Below, piece by piece: positions 46,691 to 55,115 of a stretch of 64,000 nucleotides of DNA. This stretch comes from Verrucomicrobiia bacterium (GTDB lineage: Bacteria > Verrucomicrobiota > Verrucomicrobiia > Limisphaerales > JADLHS01). The stretch is taken from NCBI GenBank assembly GCA_026125285.1, contig JAHCLO010000001.1, positions 124,001 to 188,000 of the forward strand, written 5' to 3'. Under the pieces are notes generated by a model. The model was not told the DNA's origin. It was given only the letters and a program-made list of their open reading frames with translations, and made no database searches. Made by a program: the position numbers and the translations under genes. Every line of letters starts with the position of its first letter. Within the stretch, counting starts at the first letter, position 1.

Positions 46691-47596
46691 AAGTTCTTGA
46701 GCAAGAAATTCGGCTTTGGTCCTTCAGCAGTTGGTCGAAGCGCCCCGCCGATTGACCGGTTGCACAACCGCACGCATCCGTGGACAGTTCCGCACCGGCG
46801 ACGGAGCGAGCGCGGCGGTCGTCTGGTTGCAGCGCCGGGCGCTCCAGCCGCATTTACCTTGATCGAACTCCTGACGGTGATTGCGATCATCGCCATACTG
46901 GCAGCACTTTTGCTCCCCGCCATTTCGAAGGCCAAAGCCAAAGGGCAGGCAGTGACTTGCCTGAGCAACTACCGGCAACTCCAGTTCGCTTGGCAAATGT
47001 ACGCTGACGATCACCGTGGCATCATGCCGGTTAATCGCATCAACAACAGCTCTCCTGCCAGGTCGATTCCCGGATCCTGGGTCGTGGGCAACGCCAAACT
47101 GGACGTTTCTCCGACTACTATCACCAGCGGCGTCCTATACCCTTACCACCAATCCTTCGGAATCTACCATTGTCCGACGGACCAATCTACCTTCGCCGGC
47201 CCGCTCCGTTTGCCGCGCTTACGAAGTTGCATGCTGAATGTTTTCCTCAACGGTAGCGTGCAGGTGGGCAGCGTAGATTCCACGCGCATCAAGGTTAACA
47301 CCGCCGCTCTCCTTCGTCCCGCAGGCATCTTTACGTTCATGGATATGTCCGATTGGACGATCAACGACGGCGGGTTTTTCACCCGTTGGCCTGGCATGAC
47401 CGAAGGGGACCAGACCTGGAACGATTACCCGACGGATCGCCACAATCAGGGAGCGACCCTTTGCTTTGCCGACGGTCACGCCGAAAGATGGAAGTGGCGC
47501 TGCCCCAAAAGTGCGCGAACCATGTTCACGCCCGCTGTAAACGCAACGGACCTGCAGGATTTGCGGCGGCTGCAAGCGGCACTCCCGGCCCCTTGA
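46679..47596 (+). CDS. Type II secretion/type IV pilus-like pseudopilin with H-X9-DG motif
   Basis: 305 residues as drawn. The prepilin motif AFTLIELLTVIAIIAILAAL (about residues 58-77) is followed by a lysine-rich helix. The C-terminal RHNQGATLCFADGHAERWKW is the H-X9-DG motif of the DUF1559-type pseudopilins abundant in Planctomycetes, Verrucomicrobia and Lentisphaerae. A prepilin peptidase would cut before FTLIE and the protein would sit in the inner membrane. The 58-residue basic leader is far too long, and the ATG lies inside a repeat, so the true start is probably nearer to 46850; no ATG is available there. The gene is flanked by direct repeats. Confidence 0.8.
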   Translation: MNTEKFLSKKFGFGPSAVGRSAPPIDRLHNRTHPWTVPHRRRSERGGRLVAAPGAPAAFTLIELLTVIAIIAILAALLLPAISKAKAKGQAVTCLSNYRQLQFAWQMYADDHRGIMPVNRINNSSPARSIPGSWVVGNAKLDVSPTTITSGVLYPYHQSFGIYHCPTDQSTFAGPLRLPRLRSCMLNVFLNGSVQVGSVDSTRIKVNTAALLRPAGIFTFMDMSDWTINDGGFFTRWPGMTEGDQTWNDYPTDRHNQGATLCFADGHAERWKWRCPKSARTMFTPAVNATDLQDLRRLQAALPAP

Positions 47597-47637
47597 AGCG
47601 CGGCGATTCAAAGCTGCAACTCTCGCCTTCTCGTTCG

Positions 47638-47697
47638 TGATCGCCGTGACGGTGGAATAACCTTTGAACCGCAGATCAACGCAGATGAACGCACAAA
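47638..47697. repeat. Direct repeat right of the pseudopilin gene
   Basis: GTGATCGCCGTGACGGTGGA followed by ATAACCTTTGAACCGCAGATC and ATGAACGCACAAAA aligns along its length with 46629-46690, with scattered substitutions and small gaps. The two copies lie about 1.0 kb apart in the same orientation with the pseudopilin gene between them. Confidence 0.72.
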
Positions 47698-47878
47698 AAT
47701 AACCGAAGCCGAAGACGGCCTCTCCAGAGCAAGCTCTCACTAAACCAGAAAGATGCGCACGGCTTGCATCAGGAGCGCGGGTGGGGCCGGAGGATCACCC
47801 GCAGCACGCGCGAAAGTGATAGTGCGCGACTCCAATGCTGCGACTGGTGCCTGGCACCCGGTCAAGCTCCGGGGAATC

Positions 47879-47906
47879 TGCGTGCATCTGCGTTGATCTG
47901 CGGTTC
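47879..47906. repeat. Inverted copy of the AACCGCAGAT repeat core
   Basis: Read on the minus strand this gives GAACCGCAGATCAACGCAGA then TG, identical to the core at 47667-47688. The pair forms a roughly 210-bp spaced inverted repeat. The unit AACGCAGAT is repeated at 10-11 bp spacing within each copy. Confidence 0.65.
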
Positions 47907-47960
47907 AGGCTTCCCGGTCTCCGTTTCTTTGCGGCACCAGCCGTTCGCAACGCCTCGTTT

Positions 47961-47992
47961 GCCTTTCGTGATCTTTCGGGTGTTTCGTGGTT
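47961..47992. repeat. 10-bp periodic CTTTCGTG repeat, array 1
   Basis: GCCTTTCGTG, ATCTTTCGGG and TGTTTCGTGG follow one another at exact 10-bp spacing. A similar single unit occurs near 48008-48017, and a cleaner array lies at 48325-48355. The spacing equals one helical turn, which could suit a protein binding one DNA face, or it may simply be a decaying short tandem repeat. Confidence 0.6.
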
Positions 47993-48023
47993 CGCGACGC
48001 CTCATCTTCCTTTCGTGTCGTAT

Positions 48024-48110
48024 TACAATGACGCGACATCGCGCAATAACGGCAAGCATCCCAGTGATCGCCTCCCGGCTGTCTCTCTCTCCCAGCCGGA
48101 GAGGGATCAA
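48024..48110. repeat. Dispersed repeat with TCGCGCAATAACG core, copy 1
   Basis: The segment containing TCGCGCAATAACGGCAAGCA, TCCCAGTG and CCGGCTGTCTCTCTC aligns over nearly 90 bp with 51002-51087, about three quarters identical by eye. No coding potential is seen in either copy. Confidence 0.7.
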
Positions 48111-48324
48111 GGGAGAGGGAGAATGCTCTGGATTACAGCCTTGTTTGATTCACCTGGCAAACGCCACGCCTTTGACGCGCTCTCCCTCACCCCCACGCTC
48201 TCCCGCTGGGAGAGGGAGCGACTTCCGCCGGTTTCGTGAGAAATCGCGGGATGCTCATCCCCTGACGCCGGCCTTGCCTCCGACTGCCAGGGTGAGCCAC
48301 CAGCCACCCGCGACGTCTCGTCTT

Positions 48325-48355
48325 CCTTTCGTGTCCTTTCGTGTGCTTCGTGGTT
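48325..48355. repeat. 10-bp periodic CTTTCGTG repeat, array 2
   Basis: Two exact units CCTTTCGTGT are followed by GCTTCGTGGT at 10-bp spacing, a cleaner version of the array at 47961-47992. It lies 120 bp upstream of the VCBS/UnbV gene. It is not known whether it affects expression. Confidence 0.6.
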
Positions 48356-48471
48356 CCAAGCCTCGCCAAACTTTTCTTTCATTCGCGCGTTAGGTTTTCC
48401 AGCAGATGCCGTAGTACCCAATGAACCCCCCGTGTGGGGTGAATCCGCACGGGACCAAACCCAATGGACCT

Positions 48472-50505
48472 ATGAAAACCAGACTCAAACTGAACCAACT
48501 GTTCCTCAACTACTTCAGCGCAAGCTCGTGGCGGATATGCCGGGCCGGCCCCGTTCTCGCCGTCGGCCTCTTTGGATCGCTCCTGACCGCCCAGGGCCAG
48601 GACCCGAAGATTAACCCCTACACCTATCCCATGGACACCAACGCCAGTTTAGGCGCCACCGTGAGTTTCCGGGTTTATGCCACCTCCACCAACCCGCCGA
48701 TAACTTACCAGTGGCTCCATGAAGGAACAAACGTGCCTGGCGCCACAAGCCAAAATTTGGTGCTCACCAACCTCACTGTGGCCCATGCCGGCGGCTACAT
48801 GGCCATGGTTTCGAACGCCAGTGGCGACTTCACCAACAGCCGCACGGCCATGCTCACGGTGGACCCCACGTTTATTCTAGCCAACCGCGCCAGGCTGGGC
48901 GACGACGGTTTTCTAAAGGTAGGCTCCGACGGTCCACTCCCGTATTGGTTGGATTACAATGGCGATGGCTGGCTTGACGTGATGTTAGTGCGCGGGTGGA
49001 CCGGCGGAGCATTGCAGAACGAGCTTTACCGAAACAACCAAGACGGCACATTTACCCGGATCACCAACATGTTGACCCAGGTCGCCGGCCACTGGAATGG
49101 CTTGGTCGGCGGGGACTTCGACGGCGATGGCGACGTGGATTATTTCATGGCGGTGAAGCGACCGGGAACGGGCACCCTGTTCGTCAATGAGCGAAACCAA
49201 GGCCGGGAAGACTTCGTGGCGGTGCCTCACCCTTCAGCCACGGGCGAATATGCCGCTTGCGCGGATTTCAACGGCGACGGTTGGATGGACCTCGCGCTCA
49301 CTTCATGGGGCACTCTCGGCAGCGGAAGTGTCGGCACGAACCTCCTGCTAAAAAACGTGTACGGACAGTTCGAAATCGTCAGGGATACCCCGTTTGCCCT
49401 GAAGAACGAGTTCATCGAGTGGCATCACTGGGTGGACATTGACGGAGACGGGGACGTTGACTTCTTCGGTGCCACCAGTCCTTTCGGCGCCAACGCCCGC
49501 CGGGATGTGCTGTTCGAGAATCAGGGCGCGAGTGGGTTGCTCAGGATCACGGACAACGTTTTGGTCAACCAGACCACACCGAATGTCATGGCTGGCTTTG
49601 CAGACTACGACAACGACGGCGATCAGGATGTTTTCCTTCCCTACGCTGACAGCATTCTCAGCGTGCTTTACCGAAACATTGGCGGGTGGGCGTTTGAGCA
49701 AGACCTTGATGCGCCCTCATTGGATCCTACCCAGGCGCCGCTCTGTCCGACCTGGGTTGACTATGACAATGACGGCGACCTGGATCTTTTCGTGACACAC
49801 GACAAAGCTCGCTGCCGCCTCTTCAACAACGACGGCGGGGGCAAGCTCAATGAGGTCTGGGTGGGAAATCCAACCAGCGGTGGTGCGGCCTATCACGGCC
49901 AATGGGAGGACTACAACAACGACGGCTTCCCGGATCTATTGCTGGGCAGGTTGACCAGCCAACATTTCCTGTTTCTCAACAATCTGCCCCAAACGGGAAA
50001 CCGGAATCATTGGCTCAAAATCCGGCTGGTGGGCAAGGCATCCAACCCCAACGGCGTTGGGGCAAAGGTGCGCGTGCAGGCGAACATTGGCGGCAAAACG
50101 GTCGAGCAAATGCGCCAGTTGGGCATCCTTCCGATGGCTAATGTGGGATTTGCCCACTTCGGCCTCGGCGACGCGACGAGTGTCACGACGTTGCGCATTG
50201 AATGGCCCTCCGGGATCGTGCAGGAAATCCCGAATGTCGCCCCCGACCAGTTCCTCACGGTGGTGGAATGTCAGGGTTACACCAACGCCTGCCCGTCCTT
50301 CACCGGCGCGACGCCGGACACCAGCGGCCTGCAACTCACGTTCACCGAACCTGAGGCCGGGTTTCGCTATGTGATCGAAGCGTCCAGCGACCTGGTGCAT
50401 TGGACCAAGCTGAAAGCCTGCACCAGCACCGGCGGCACGGCGCAATTCACCGACCCTGTCACCGCGAATCGAACGCAGCGCTTCTACCGGCTGCAAGTGC
50501 CATAA
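48472..50505 (+). CDS. Secreted Ig/VCBS (FG-GAP)/UnbV protein, CRTAC1-like
   Basis: 677 residues from ATG 48472 (MKTRLKLNQLFLN), with a signal-type hydrophobic stretch (AVGLFGSLLTAQGQ). An immunoglobulin-like domain lies at about 40-125 (TYQWLHEGTNVPGAT). Repeated VCBS/FG-GAP calcium loops follow (DYNGDGWLD, DFDGDGDVDYF, DFNGDGWMDL, DIDGDGDVDFF, DYDNDGDQDV, DYDNDGDLDLF), then an ASPIC/UnbV domain (NPNGVGAKVRV...LRIEWPSGIVQ). The last 45 residues (YVIEASSDLVHWTKL...QRFYRLQVP) repeat the C-terminal domain seen at 4099 and 63806. It is likely a calcium-binding, surface-attached beta-propeller protein with a role in adhesion or carbohydrate recognition. Confidence 0.92.
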   Translation: MKTRLKLNQLFLNYFSASSWRICRAGPVLAVGLFGSLLTAQGQDPKINPYTYPMDTNASLGATVSFRVYATSTNPPITYQWLHEGTNVPGATSQNLVLTNLTVAHAGGYMAMVSNASGDFTNSRTAMLTVDPTFILANRARLGDDGFLKVGSDGPLPYWLDYNGDGWLDVMLVRGWTGGALQNELYRNNQDGTFTRITNMLTQVAGHWNGLVGGDFDGDGDVDYFMAVKRPGTGTLFVNERNQGREDFVAVPHPSATGEYAACADFNGDGWMDLALTSWGTLGSGSVGTNLLLKNVYGQFEIVRDTPFALKNEFIEWHHWVDIDGDGDVDFFGATSPFGANARRDVLFENQGASGLLRITDNVLVNQTTPNVMAGFADYDNDGDQDVFLPYADSILSVLYRNIGGWAFEQDLDAPSLDPTQAPLCPTWVDYDNDGDLDLFVTHDKARCRLFNNDGGGKLNEVWVGNPTSGGAAYHGQWEDYNNDGFPDLLLGRLTSQHFLFLNNLPQTGNRNHWLKIRLVGKASNPNGVGAKVRVQANIGGKTVEQMRQLGILPMANVGFAHFGLGDATSVTTLRIEWPSGIVQEIPNVAPDQFLTVVECQGYTNACPSFTGATPDTSGLQLTFTEPEAGFRYVIEASSDLVHWTKLKACTSTGGTAQFTDPVTANRTQRFYRLQVP

Positions 50506-50588
50506 CCCATGAAGCGCACGAACCTCATTCCACGTGGTAGGCTGCGGGTTTTGGGGGTGAACGCCGAGTGTCCGCCAAAACCCGCTGA

Positions 50589-50951
50589 ATGGAAAATATC
50601 AAGACCAAAGGCGCGGTAATGACCGTCATCGCCTTGCTGGCCGGTGCCGGCAGCCCCGCTCTGGCCGGGCCGGCCAATGATAATCTTGCAGACCATATCC
50701 CCTTGGCCGGCGTGCGCGTGACGCTCACCGCGACCAACACCGACGCCACGCGCGAGCCGGGCGAGCCAGGCGAAGGCACCTTCCAGCAGCCGCCAATCCT
50801 CCGGACGGTTTGGTGGTCGTGGGTTGCGTCGGCTGATGGCGTCCTGGGCGTGAGCACAATCGGCAGCGACTTCTACGCACTCCTGGATGTCCACACAGGC
50901 ACGGCTTTGGAGAATCTGCAATCCGTATCCGGGTGTTCCACGATTTCGTAG
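50589..50951 (+). pseudogene. Truncated N-terminal part of a secreted protein
   Basis: 120 residues. A signal peptide (MTVIALLAGAGSPALA) is followed by GPANDNLADHIPLAGVRVT, ATREPGEPGE and TVWWSWVASADGVLGVSTIG. This is a module common at the start of large Verrucomicrobial secreted proteins: a P-x-N-D-x-F-like start, E-P-G-E-P, W-W-x-W-x-A and a TxxSxFD-like strand. Where relatives go on into long repeat or LRR regions, this frame ends at TAG 50949, and repeat sequence begins within about 50 bp. It is likely the remnant of a deleted gene. It follows the VCBS protein gene by 83 bp. Confidence 0.7.
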
Positions 50952-51001
50952 GCGTGCGCCATCAACCGCTCGCGACACGTGGAGTGGGTCTTGGATCGTG
51001 T

Positions 51002-51087
51002 CACAACGACGCGGTTTCGCGCAATAACGACAAGTATCCCAGTGCTTGCCTGCCGGCTGTCTCCCTCACCCGGCGGGAGGGATCAAT
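51002..51087. repeat. Dispersed repeat with TCGCGCAATAACG core, copy 2
   Basis: The second copy of the repeat at 48024-48110, in the same orientation, sharing TTCGCGCAATAACGACAAGT, ATCCCAGTG and GCCGGCTGTCTCCCTC. It directly precedes the 184-bp tandem repeats. Confidence 0.7.
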
Positions 51088-51093
51088 GGTGAA

Positions 51094-51455
51094 AATTGCC
51101 CGAACAGGTTCGCGCTTGGAACCCTTGAACCGGCGAAGCGACAATCCCGCGCGAAGGGCGGCGCTGAAGACGCACGCTCTCCAGACGCTTCGCGACCTTT
51201 CAGCGTCAACATACCTCGCGAAGCGTCTGGAGTGCGGCTGATTCATCGCCGCTTTGGGCACAGCGGTTCACTGGGAGAATTGCCCGAACCGGTTCGCGCT
51301 TTGAACCCTTGAACCGGCGAAGCGTCAGTCCCGCGCGAAGAGCGACGCTGAAGACGCACGCACTCCAGGCGCTTCGCGACCTTCCAATGTCAACATACCT
51401 CGCGAAGCGTCTGGAGTGCGGCTGATTTATCGCCCCTTTGGGTACTGGGTTCAGG
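51094..51455. repeat. Two tandem 184-bp repeats, each with a strong internal hairpin
   Basis: Unit A (51094-51277) and unit B (51278-51455) share AATTGCCCGAACNGGTTCGC, GAACCCTTGAACCGGCGAAG, TCCCGCGCGAAG and a terminal TCGCGAAGCGTCTGGAGTGC. In unit B, GCACTCCAGGCGCTTCGCGA (51360-51379) pairs with TCGCGAAGCGTCTGGAGTGC (51400-51419) at 19 of 20 positions. There is no credible protein in either strand. Together with 50952-51093 and 51456-51558 they fill a 607-bp gap. Confidence 0.85.
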
Positions 51456-51558
51456 GGAAGGGAGAGGCATTCGCCCGTTTTCCAGTGTCGTGCGTCGGCA
51501 GTGGCAGAGTGTGTATGCGAGGGGACGGGCGTGGAAGGGGCCAGAAGGCGTGGCGCAA

Positions 51559-53916
51559 TTACTCCTCGGCGTGGGCCATGCGCTCCTCCTCGCCACGGCG
51601 CATCTGGAAGGGCGCGCTGCGGGCAATCTCCAACACTAACCCGGATAACCGGTAGCGGTGGCGAGAGAGATTCTTCGTTATCTGGTCCACGGCGCATTTG
51701 TCGTAGTACTCCAGGCCGCGACCCAGGGCATAAGTGAGCATCTTCTCAGTCAGGCAGCGGACGAAGTCATCGCGCTTCTGTTTGAGCAGAATGTGTTTGA
51801 ATTCCGCCGCGCCATTGAACGATTCGCCGCTCACAAGTTTGCCGGAAGCATCAATGGCGTGGCCGCCGTCTTGTTCCCGCCAGGCGCCAATCGCGTTGAA
51901 ATGCTCGAAGCCAAAGCCAATCGGGTCCATGCGCGCGTGACAGGAAGCGCAATTGGGATTGTCGCGATGCTGCTCCATGCGCTGGCGCAAGGTGCCGGTG
52001 AGGGCGGTTTCGTTGTCCTCCTCCAGTTCCGGCACATCCGGCGGCGGCGGCGGCGGCGGGGTGCCAAGGATGTTGTCGAGCACCCATTTGCCCCGCTTCA
52101 CCGGCGACGTGCGCGTGGGGTTCGAGGTAATCGTGAGGATGCCGGCCTGCGTCAGCAATCCGCCGCGTCCCGTTCCCTTCAACGAAACCCGCTGGAACGC
52201 TTCGCCTTCGATGCCCTTGAGTCCGTAGAGCCGGGCGAGTGGTTCGTTCACGAAGGTGTAATCCGCGTCCAGCAATTCGAACAGGCTGCGATCATTTTGC
52301 AGCACGGCCGTGAAGAACAATTCTGTCTCGCGCTGCATGGCCCGGCGTAATTCGTCGTTGAAGTCGGGAAACTGCTTCGCATCCGGCGCGACGAGGGCCA
52401 GGTTGCGCAATTGGAGCCACTGGCCGGCGAAGTTCTCCGTCAAGGCCGTGGCCCGGGCATCCTTCAACATGCGTTTGACCTGCGCTTCGAGATTACGCCG
52501 CAGCGTGCGGCGTTCGGCGTGGCGGAAGAGTTCGTCGTCGGGCATGGAACTCCACAGGAAGTAGGACAGCCGCGAGGCAAGCGCGTATTCGTCAATCGGG
52601 TGAATGTGTTGGGGATTGCCCGGCTCGGGCTGAAGCTCTCCGCGAAACAGAAAGTGCGGCGACACCAGCACCGCCTGCAACGTAAGTCCGATGGTTGCCT
52701 CAAAACTACCATCCTCAGCCTCTAGCGCGCGGTAAAGTCTCATCAGCCGGTCGGTTTCCTCACTCGAAACGGGTCGCCGAAAAGCGCGGCGGGCGAAATT
52801 GGTGATGATCTGCCGGGCGCAAGCCTCCGGGTCGTTCCCGGGTTTGCAGACAAAGATGCGCCGATGCGACTCCGGCAACGGCTGCGGTTCAATCGGGCCA
52901 ACGATCTCCAGGTAATCAACGATGAGATTGCGGTCGCGGTTGTCGGGATTTGGGTCGTTGCGATTGACGAAGTTGTTGATGTAAGCGGCGGCAAAGTGTT
53001 TTTCGCCGGCGGGCAGGCGCAGGCGCAGTTCATAAACTTCCGGCGAACGCTCGAGCGCGTTCACGTCAAAGACCACCAACGGCTCATTGTCCAGCCGGAA
53101 TTCCATGCGCGGAGGTTCGTCTCCGGCACGCTGTCCGAACGCGCGGGCACGCAGGACATACTCCCCGGCCTTGGCGAATGGCGCCGTGGTGAACACCTCG
53201 CCTTCGCGGCCCATCATCAGTGCCGTGTCGTCGAACAAGCCGCCCGGCGCGGTGGATTCCAGCTTCTCCGCTTCGAACCGTTGCACCGGGCCGTGGGTGG
53301 AATCGTCGGTCACAATTGCGGCCTCGAGGATTTTTTCCGCCGCGCTCAGATACTTTTCCAGCAGCACCGTCGAGAGCGAGAGCGCATCACCGATGTTGTC
53401 GAACCCATAACCGGTGTCGTCCTCGGGAAAATCCGCCGCAGGCTGGAAGTTGACGCCGACGAGGTCGCGGATGGTGTTGTTGTATTCGGCGCGGTTGAGC
53501 CGGCGAATGGTTACGCGACCAGGATCGGGATTCGTGCAGTCGAACTGGAAGAAGCGGTGGTTGATCCAGGTCATGATCAATTCCCGTTCCGCGAGGGTGG
53601 GTTGCGGTTTGTTCTCGGGCGGCATTTCGTGCGTGCGAAGGTTGTTGAGAACCTTCTCGAAAAGCTCGCGATGTCCCTCGGTGGAGGGCTCATCCGCAAA
53701 CGCCCGCAGATCAAGTTCCGCTCGCTTTCGCACTCCGTGACATTCGTAGCAGAAGCGTTCTAATAGCGGTCTCACTTCCGTGAGATAATTCGGCCCGGGA
53801 GTGTTGGCCTGGGAACTCGTTGCCGGCTTGTGGCGGTCAGCTTGGCGCGCAGCGGCGGTGGCAAGGTTCATCCCTCCCAACCACAAACAAACGATCATGA
53901 CTTGAACTCGGAACAT
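51559..53916 (-). CDS. Planctomycete-type cytochrome protein with DUF1587/1592/1588/1585 domains
   Basis: 785 residues with a signal peptide (MFRVQVMIVCLWLGGMNLATAAA). The heme-binding CYECHG follows at about residue 56 (PSCyt1). Then come DUF1587 (RLNRAEYNNTIRDLVGVNFQ), a carbohydrate-binding-like middle, DUF1595 (IITNFARRAFRRPVSSEE), DUF1592 (LTLQAVLVSPHFLFRGE), DUF1588 (TRTSPVKRGKWVLDNILG; NCASCHARMDPIGFGFEHF) and DUF1585 (TEKMLTYALGRGLEYYD). The order is complete. This family is abundant in Planctomycetes and Verrucomicrobia, is periplasmic, and probably carries electrons for an unknown oxidation. A DUF1552 gene usually follows it but does not here; repeats lie downstream instead. Confidence 0.92.
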   Translation of the reverse strand: MFRVQVMIVCLWLGGMNLATAAARQADRHKPATSSQANTPGPNYLTEVRPLLERFCYECHGVRKRAELDLRAFADEPSTEGHRELFEKVLNNLRTHEMPPENKPQPTLAERELIMTWINHRFFQFDCTNPDPGRVTIRRLNRAEYNNTIRDLVGVNFQPAADFPEDDTGYGFDNIGDALSLSTVLLEKYLSAAEKILEAAIVTDDSTHGPVQRFEAEKLESTAPGGLFDDTALMMGREGEVFTTAPFAKAGEYVLRARAFGQRAGDEPPRMEFRLDNEPLVVFDVNALERSPEVYELRLRLPAGEKHFAAAYINNFVNRNDPNPDNRDRNLIVDYLEIVGPIEPQPLPESHRRIFVCKPGNDPEACARQIITNFARRAFRRPVSSEETDRLMRLYRALEAEDGSFEATIGLTLQAVLVSPHFLFRGELQPEPGNPQHIHPIDEYALASRLSYFLWSSMPDDELFRHAERRTLRRNLEAQVKRMLKDARATALTENFAGQWLQLRNLALVAPDAKQFPDFNDELRRAMQRETELFFTAVLQNDRSLFELLDADYTFVNEPLARLYGLKGIEGEAFQRVSLKGTGRGGLLTQAGILTITSNPTRTSPVKRGKWVLDNILGTPPPPPPPDVPELEEDNETALTGTLRQRMEQHRDNPNCASCHARMDPIGFGFEHFNAIGAWREQDGGHAIDASGKLVSGESFNGAAEFKHILLKQKRDDFVRCLTEKMLTYALGRGLEYYDKCAVDQITKNLSRHRYRLSGLVLEIARSAPFQMRRGEEERMAHAEE

Positions 53917-54011
53917 AAACTCGACTTTGGATTAAGCTGCTTTGACGTTTCTGTCGAACGTTTATTTCGAGAATATTATAGCCGAGGGCCGTCGCCCGGG
54001 AGCCAGCAATT

Positions 54012-55037
54012 TCACTCAAGTTCCCAGCCCGGTTGAATATCGTCATCACCGCCGTCGCCCTCCGGGTGACGGATCAGCTTCCGCTCGGCGAGAATGCCGA
54101 CCATGGCGGCGTTGTCGGTGCATAGGCTTTGCTCCGCCAGATGCAACGAAAGCCCCGTGCGGGCACAGGCACCAGCCAGTTCGCGGCGCAAGGTGCGATT
54201 GCAGGTCACACCGCCCGATGCCGTCACGCAACGCACGCCGAGGCGCTTGGCCGCGCGCACGGTTTTAGTCACCAGCACCTCCACAATCGCCGCCTGAATG
54301 CTGGCGCAGAGGTCGCGGATTTGTTGTGGGCTCTCCAGCAATCCCGGGTGGTCCCGCAGAAAATAGCGCACCGAGGTCTTCAGGCCGCTGAAACTAAAAT
54401 CGTCACTGGCGTCGTTGAGCAATGGACGCGGGAAATCGAACGCACCGGGATTTCCCTGCTCGGCCAGCCGGTCAATCTCCGGGCCGGCGGGATACGCCAG
54501 GCCCATCAATTTTCCCGCCTTGTCAAAACATTCACCGGCGGCGTCGTCCATGGTCGAGCCCAGCACACGATGCTGCAATTCCGCCGCCACGTGGACGAGC
54601 AGCGTATGGCCGCCGCTGACGATGAGCGAAACGTTGGGTTGGAAGCGGTCAAAACCGGCGCGGGGCGGCGTGCCGGAAATCCACGGCGAATACAAATGCG
54701 CCTCGTGATGATGAACGCCGATGAAGGGCTTGCGCAGCGCGAAGGCCATGCCTTGCCCGGCTTTCAGGCCCACCATCAACGCGCCCGGCAGACCGGGCCC
54801 CTGCGTGGCGGCAATGGCATCCAAATGCCCGGGGGACACGCCTGCTTCACGCAAGGCAGCGTGTGCGACCGGCAGGAGATTGCGCAGATGTTCGCGCACG
54901 GCGAGTTCGGGTACCACACCTCCGTACTCTTCGTGTAGTTTGATTTGCGAGGAAACCACGCTGGACAAGACTTTGCCGGAACGCACGACGGCTACACTGG
55001 TTTCGTCACAAGAAGTCTCAAAGGCGAGCAGGGTCAT
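54012..55037 (-). CDS. tsaD: tRNA N6-adenosine threonylcarbamoyltransferase
   Basis: 341 residues (MTLLAFETSCDETSVAVV). ASKHA-type motifs are clear: the metal-binding HHHEAHLYS (109-117), VSGGHTLL, the DDAAGECFDKAG loop and the C-terminal TASGGVTCN. TsaD transfers the threonylcarbamoyl group to A37 of tRNAs reading ANN codons. It is an essential housekeeping enzyme. It lies 78 bp downstream of the ctp protease gene and 95 bp upstream of the cytochrome gene on the same strand. Confidence 0.96.
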   Translation of the reverse strand: MTLLAFETSCDETSVAVVRSGKVLSSVVSSQIKLHEEYGGVVPELAVREHLRNLLPVAHAALREAGVSPGHLDAIAATQGPGLPGALMVGLKAGQGMAFALRKPFIGVHHHEAHLYSPWISGTPPRAGFDRFQPNVSLIVSGGHTLLVHVAAELQHRVLGSTMDDAAGECFDKAGKLMGLAYPAGPEIDRLAEQGNPGAFDFPRPLLNDASDDFSFSGLKTSVRYFLRDHPGLLESPQQIRDLCASIQAAIVEVLVTKTVRAAKRLGVRCVTASGGVTCNRTLRRELAGACARTGLSLHLAEQSLCTDNAAMVGILAERKLIRHPEGDGGDDDIQPGWELE

Positions 55038-55115
55038 GGATTAGTGAAGCGATGAACTGATGGAGTCCTGGCAATCATCCTTCCCCAGATGCGCCGATCT
55101 GCCCATCGCCTGAAC

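Larger units (their letters stand above)
47597..48471. other. Repeat-rich non-coding island
   Basis: An 875-bp stretch without a supportable gene. It contains the right copy of the pseudopilin-flanking repeat (47638-47697), an inverted copy of its AACCGCAGATCAACGCAGATG core (47879-47906), and a dispersed repeat (48024-48110). It also has CTTTCGTG-type 10-bp periodic arrays (47961-47992 and 48325-48355) and two GGAGAGGGA-rich pieces (48085-48125 and 48178-48225). It looks like a landing zone for short repeats. Confidence 0.7.

Noticed and set aside
51094-51455. Possible CRISPR array
   Set aside because: There are only two units of about 184 bp with no short repeat-spacer pattern and no cas genes nearby.
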